Shown in pieces: positions 12,885-16,051 of a stretch of 16,051 nucleotides of DNA. Every line of letters begins with the position of its first letter. Position 1 is the stretch's first letter. Source of the DNA: Candidatus Methanophagales archaeon ANME-1-THS (GTDB taxonomy: Archaea; Halobacteriota; Syntropharchaeia; Alkanophagales; Methanospirareceae); contig RXIE01000115.1 of assembly GCA_004212135.1 (NCBI GenBank), positions 1-16,051 of the forward strand, given 5' to 3'. The notes beneath the pieces are model-generated. The model was given only the letters and a program-made list of their open reading frames with translations, was not told where the DNA came from and made no database searches. The translations under genes and the position numbers were made by a program.

Positions 12885-14267
12885 ATGGTAAAAACAGACA
12901 GGGACGAGCGTTCGATCGATACGATACGAATCATTGGGACAGGACACGTTTTGGAGAAGAGTGTGCGGGAAGTCGAAGAGGTAATTGCGCACGAGAAGCC
13001 GGATGTCGTTGCGGTTGAGTTATGTGACGTGAGGTACAGGGCACTGAAAGGTGAGCTGGAGGCTTTTTCTCCGAAGGAACTGTTAAGTGCTGGAAATCCC
13101 TTCTTGCTCCTCACGCACTGGCTGCTTGCGTATGTCCAGAGGAAAATGGGCAAGGAGTTGGGTATTGAGCCCGGTGCGGATATGATGGCAGCGATCAAGA
13201 AAGCAGAGGAGTTGGGCTGCGAGGTTGCTCTGATTGACCGCCCGATCCACATAACGATGCAGCGATTCTGGAAGAAGATGCGATTTGTGGAGAAGCTCAA
13301 GATGATCTTCTCAATCATCTTCTCGATCGCCAGTATAGGCGCGAATGGAACGGAGGAGGAGGAGGAGAAGGGCGGAGAAGAGGAGGCGAAAGAGGGCACG
13401 GGGAAGAAGAAGACACTGAAGATTGGGGGCACGGGCAGAGCACATGACGGGGCAGAGCCGCACATGATAGAGCTCGATCGAATCACTGATGACGATGTGG
13501 TGACGCAATTGATGCGCGAATTACGCGAGTTTTCGCCCGGTGCCGCGACCGCCCTGCTCGATGAACGGGACGCGTATATCGCGCGCAGTTTGCTGGATCT
13601 GCAAACTCGACGCTTAGAACAGTTTGATCAACAGCCTTTTAACGCCGCGTACGCTTCGGCCGGAGCAAAGAAAATCGTTGCGGTGGTCGGTGCGGGTCAT
13701 GTAGCGGGAATAAAACAGTATCTCAGCCATCCGGAGCTGATACCCTCGAAGGATGAGTTATGCGCACTCCCCCGGAAACGATTTGGTCTAACGCTCAAGA
13801 ATTTGCTCGGTGTTGGATTGGGCGTGGCGTTCTTACTGATCCTTTTGGCGATCATGCTCACGGACATCTCAGTCCAGCTCCTCCTGAGAGCGTTGTTCTG
13901 GTGGTTTATAATCAACGGCGTTCTGTCTGCGGCAGGTGTCGTGATGGCGAGAGGGCATCCGCTATCTGCGTTTACCGCGTTTGCCGTGGCGTGGCTCACG
14001 TCCTTGAACCCCTTTTTAGCCGCAGGGTGGTTCGCGGGCTTGATGGAGGCGCACCTCCGACGGCCCTCGATTGAGGACGCCAAGAACATGTTGAATGTGG
14101 ACTCGTTACGGGATTTACTGAAAAACCGGCTTTTTAAGGTCATCCTCGTCGCGGCACTGGCAAATCTGGGGAGTATGGCAGGTACCTTTATCGGGCTCTA
14201 TGTCGTCGGTCACGTATTGGGTGTGGATATATACGGTCTATGGACTGGTTTGAAAAGCATTTTTTAA
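12885..14267 (+). CDS. TraB/PrgY family membrane protein
   Basis: This 460-aa protein starts with the TraB domain: GTGHV (18-22), VAVELCDVRY (43-51), an ERD at 227-229 and a second GAGHV (269-273). This conserved Gly-His and Glu set is shared with TraB/GumN/Tiki proteins, some of which are metal-dependent proteases. The C-terminal third holds about four membrane helices (around 305-330, 335-355, 360-390 and 425-450). A low-complexity acidic insert with a run of Glu (about 152-196, rich in E, G and K) interrupts the TraB domain between GCEVALIDRP and the helices carrying ERD. The prototype PrgY limits pheromone in enterococci, but the role in archaea is not known. Confidence 0.85.
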   Translation: MVKTDRDERSIDTIRIIGTGHVLEKSVREVEEVIAHEKPDVVAVELCDVRYRALKGELEAFSPKELLSAGNPFLLLTHWLLAYVQRKMGKELGIEPGADMMAAIKKAEELGCEVALIDRPIHITMQRFWKKMRFVEKLKMIFSIIFSIASIGANGTEEEEEKGGEEEAKEGTGKKKTLKIGGTGRAHDGAEPHMIELDRITDDDVVTQLMRELREFSPGAATALLDERDAYIARSLLDLQTRRLEQFDQQPFNAAYASAGAKKIVAVVGAGHVAGIKQYLSHPELIPSKDELCALPRKRFGLTLKNLLGVGLGVAFLLILLAIMLTDISVQLLLRALFWWFIINGVLSAAGVVMARGHPLSAFTAFAVAWLTSLNPFLAAGWFAGLMEAHLRRPSIEDAKNMLNVDSLRDLLKNRLFKVILVAALANLGSMAGTFIGLYVVGHVLGVDIYGLWTGLKSIF

Positions 14268-14365
14268 CTGCACTCAAACCTGAGGGCGGGTTACTATTCG
14301 AACTCGTCCTCTAACTTCATCGTTGGAGCTCTGCAGACCAGATATCAGACCGATTCTAATTTTCT

Positions 14366-14758
14366 CTACGCTGGTACAAACTTCGTTCCGTAGTAGATTA
14401 TTCCCCGTTCACCCTCTTCCCCTAACTTCCTGAAGACGGCGCGAACGCGCATTCCGGTGCTTATCTTCCCCGGCTCGCAAATCACTTCAGAGAGCATGCG
14501 CGTGCCCTCATCGAGTTCGATGATCGCCAGGGTATAGGGTACCTGTCGGTTATTATGCCTGGGTGCCTGATACACGGTCGTATAGGTAACCACCGTTCCC
14601 CTTCCCTTGAATTGGTACGGCGTAACGGACCCTTTTCGCCTGCAGTTTGGACAGACGAGACGTGGCGGGAAGAAGAAACCCCCACAATTGGAGCAGTGTG
14701 TACCTTCTAAATTGTACCGCGATTCCTGATCGCGCCAGAATTTTGCCGTCGACGCCAT
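14366..14758 (-). CDS. Zinc-ribbon OB-fold protein (DUF35 family)
   Basis: This 130-aa protein has an N-terminal helix, a rubredoxin-like zinc ribbon (CSNCGG and CPNC, two CX2C pairs at about residues 22-39) and a C-terminal OB fold (GRGTVVTYTTVYQAP to the end). In archaea, DUF35 proteins typically bridge acetoacetyl-CoA thiolase and HMG-CoA synthase at the entry of the mevalonate pathway, or assist other thiolase-like enzymes. No thiolase or synthase gene is in the window, so the partner is unknown, though the plus-strand isoprenoid genes at 1-1821 make a mevalonate role attractive. It lies 30 nt after the RFC-like gene on the same strand and is probably co-transcribed with it. Confidence 0.9.
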   Translation of the reverse strand: MASTAKFWRDQESRYNLEGTHCSNCGGFFFPPRLVCPNCRRKGSVTPYQFKGRGTVVTYTTVYQAPRHNNRQVPYTLAIIELDEGTRMLSEVICEPGKISTGMRVRAVFRKLGEEGERGIIYYGTKFVPA

Positions 14759-14788
14759 TCTGTTGGTTTACACCCCCTCATCCCAGGA

Positions 14789-15880
14789 TCATAAAAATCC
14801 GGACTCCACCACAGTTGACATCCGGATCAACATCTCTTCTAAGTGTATCATGCTATTTAAAGCATTGCATAGTTTGAGATCCGTCTCGCCTTCAGCCACA
14901 AAGAGGCGAGCAAAGAGGTTCGTTTCGTTTTTCCGCTGCGCATTCCGCAGCCTCCTTCGTAAAACCTCATGTATCCCCGCGATGATCTCCTTTCCTCCCC
15001 GTCGCTCTTCACCGACCAACACTTCCAATCGCGCTCTCATATCGGTATACCGCCCCTCAAATACCAGATCGATCAACTCTTCTGCTTTCGTTCGCTGCAG
15101 AAATACCCATTGGGCCGCTTCATCTATGCGCTTCGCATCTATCTCCCGGGCTTGCAGGGGCACATGTGGAGCCCGAGGTGAGGTAGATCTCTTCAGAGGT
15201 GCGGTTGCTGCTGCTTCGAGCAGGGTTAGGGCGACGCCCGCATCGCCCCGTGCGTAATCCCTGAGTGTGTTGAGCGCGCCATCGGCAATTTTTAGTCCTT
15301 CTTTCACTGCTATTGACCGTATCAAGAGCTCGAATGCGCCGCTTTTATCCAGGGGCCTGAGGTGGATATTCACGCATCGTGACCGTATCGCGGGAATAAT
15401 GCGAGCGGGTTTCGTAGTGGCGAAGATGAATCGACAGGTTCGGTTGCTCCGTTCCATCACTCTTCGCAGCGCCTGCTGTGCATCCCGATGAAGCAGGTCC
15501 GCGTTAGTGAAGAAGAGTAGTTTAAACGGGGCAGTTATGGGTGAGAGCGCTGCGTATTCGCGTACCATCTCCTTGAAGATGTCGAGCGCTGATTTTTGCT
15601 CATCATAAAAGAATCTGAACGTTTTCTGCTCTTTCAGCCATTTTTTGCCCTGTTCGATGAAATCGAGAACTTCGATATGCGTGAGGTTCTCCTCGTCGTG
15701 CTCACCGTAGAACTCGCGCGCCAGGGCATAAACCAGCGAGGTCTTACCGGTCCCTTTTGGACCCCAGAGCACGAGATTGGGTATTGTTCTGCTGTTGATA
15801 AAGCCGTGTAACCGTCTCACGACCACCTCATGCCCAACAATCTCATCCAACCTCCTCGGTCTATAGGTCTCGGCCCACAT
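14789..15880 (-). CDS. Replication factor C small-subunit paralogue with degenerate ATPase motifs
   Basis: This 363-aa protein has clamp-loader layout: WAETYRPRRLDEIVGH at the N-terminus, Walker A GPKGTGKT (40-47), DAQQALRRVMER after Walker B, and the arginine-finger SRC (167-169). Changes from active RFC small subunits are clear. The Walker B DEAD is TNAD (125-128), the sensor-1 Asn is replaced within FATTKPARII (153-162), and the sensor-2 Arg position reads GDAGVALTLL. It therefore may bind nucleotide but probably hydrolyses it poorly, while still giving its Arg finger to a neighbour, as the eukaryotic Rfc5 and bacterial delta-prime subunits do. It resembles the second small subunit found in some methanogens and haloarchaea. 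A 25-nt hairpin ends 1 nt before its ATG, and tandem repeats lie upstream. Confidence 0.88.
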   Translation of the reverse strand: MWAETYRPRRLDEIVGHEVVVRRLHGFINSRTIPNLVLWGPKGTGKTSLVYALAREFYGEHDEENLTHIEVLDFIEQGKKWLKEQKTFRFFYDEQKSALDIFKEMVREYAALSPITAPFKLLFFTNADLLHRDAQQALRRVMERSNRTCRFIFATTKPARIIPAIRSRCVNIHLRPLDKSGAFELLIRSIAVKEGLKIADGALNTLRDYARGDAGVALTLLEAAATAPLKRSTSPRAPHVPLQAREIDAKRIDEAAQWVFLQRTKAEELIDLVFEGRYTDMRARLEVLVGEERRGGKEIIAGIHEVLRRRLRNAQRKNETNLFARLFVAEGETDLKLCNALNSMIHLEEMLIRMSTVVESGFL

Positions 15881-15881
15881 A

Positions 15882-15912
15882 CAACCTTTCTTAAAAAGAA
15901 AGGTTGATCAAA
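15882..15912. repeat. 25-nt hairpin repeat with GATCAA tail, upstream of the RFC-like gene
   Basis: A perfect 11-bp stem, CAACCTTTCTT (15882-15892) with AAGAAAGGTTG (15896-15906) and loop AAA, is followed by ATCAAA. It has the same geometry as the element at 11597. It ends 1 nt before the RFC-like ATG (minus-strand sense). In the mRNA direction the arm next to the start carries AAAGGTTG, the only Shine-Dalgarno-like sequence, so folding would hide it. Confidence 0.6.
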
Positions 15913-16051
15913 GAAAAGACATCACTAGCTTTCTTAAAAAGAAAGGTTGATCAAAGAAAAGACATCACTAGCTTTCTTAAAAAGAAAGGTTGATCAAAGA
16001 AAAGACATCACTAGCTTTCTTAAAAAGAAAGGTTGATCAAAGAAAAGACAT
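15886..16051. repeat. 43-bp tandem repeat array, running off the window end
   Basis: Identical 43-bp units start at 15886, 15929, 15972 and 16015; the last is cut by the window end after 37 bp. Each unit is CTTTCTTAAAAAGAAAGG, then TTGATCAAAG, then AAAAGACATCACTAG. No base differs between copies. Only the first copy has the CAAC flank giving the full 11-bp stem; later copies follow ACTAG and can form only a 7-bp stem. This points to expansion from the rfc-proximal hairpin. Recent expansion or an assembly loop at a contig end would both give identical copies. Confidence 0.9.

Noticed and set aside
12845..13486. Minus-strand 213-aa Ser-rich ORF
   Set aside because: It is antisense to the TraB gene. 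The Ser/Phe-rich composition comes from reading the purine-rich Glu tract in reverse.
15886..16051. CRISPR array
   Set aside because: The whole 43-bp unit repeats exactly, with no unique spacers, and no cas genes are nearby, so it is a tandem repeat.

Overview
The window reads as chromosomal DNA from a strictly anaerobic euryarchaeon of the methanogen or methanotrophic-archaeon type. This rests on archaeal information-processing genes (aRF1 with NIKS and GGQ motifs, RNA polymerase subunit L, exosome subunit Csl4, an RFC small-subunit paralogue, zinc-type uS14, an archaeal EMC6-like protein), a BHB-type tRNA intron, TATA-box promoters, and the two corrinoid Fe-S protein subunits of the acetyl-CoA decarbonylase/synthase complex (CdhD, CdhE) plus the nickel-insertion ATPase CooC. 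A more precise assignment, for example to ANME-1 or its relatives, would be a guess.

Layout. (1) Bases 1-5066, plus strand: the 3' end of a geranylgeranyl diphosphate synthase, then a tight run of ubiX, isopentenyl phosphate kinase, cdhD, cdhE and an adenylylsulfate-kinase-like gene. UbiX makes the prenylated flavin needed by UbiD-type decarboxylases. In the archaeal mevalonate pathway such a decarboxylase makes isopentenyl phosphate, the substrate of IPK, so this run joins acetyl-CoA synthesis to archaeal lipid synthesis. (2) Bases 5067-6223: a convergent terminator region, the minus-strand ribosomal pair uS14-uS8 (uS14 is only 51 aa), a possible Cys-rich small ORF, promoters and an inverted repeat. 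(3) Bases 6224-7581: cooC, converging with grpE. (4) Bases 7582-10084: a promoter, then iron-dependent alcohol dehydrogenase, SppA protease and an EMC6-like membrane protein. (5) Bases 10050-10547, minus strand: a bacterial-type RuvC Holliday-junction nuclease. (6) Bases 10584-12796: csl4, rpoL, an intron-containing tRNA-Gly(CCC) that overlaps the 3' end of rpoL, and a short aRF1. (7) Bases 12885-14267: a TraB-family membrane protein. (8) Bases 14366-15880, minus strand: an RFC small-subunit paralogue with degenerate ATPase motifs, followed by a DUF35 zinc-ribbon/OB-fold protein. (9) Bases 15882-16051: a 43-bp tandem repeat running off the window end.

The most unusual non-coding signal is a small hairpin family (25-nt hairpin followed by a GATCAA tail) seen in three contexts: inside the tRNA-Gly intron, directly after the tRNA, and abutting the rfc start codon where it has become a tandem array. 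Unusual protein-level features are an aRF1 that appears to lack the mini-domain, an RFC subunit with lost Walker B and sensor residues, and an APS-kinase-like protein with changed substrate-binding residues at the end of the ACDS operon. No CRISPR array, insertion sequence, phage or defence locus was seen.
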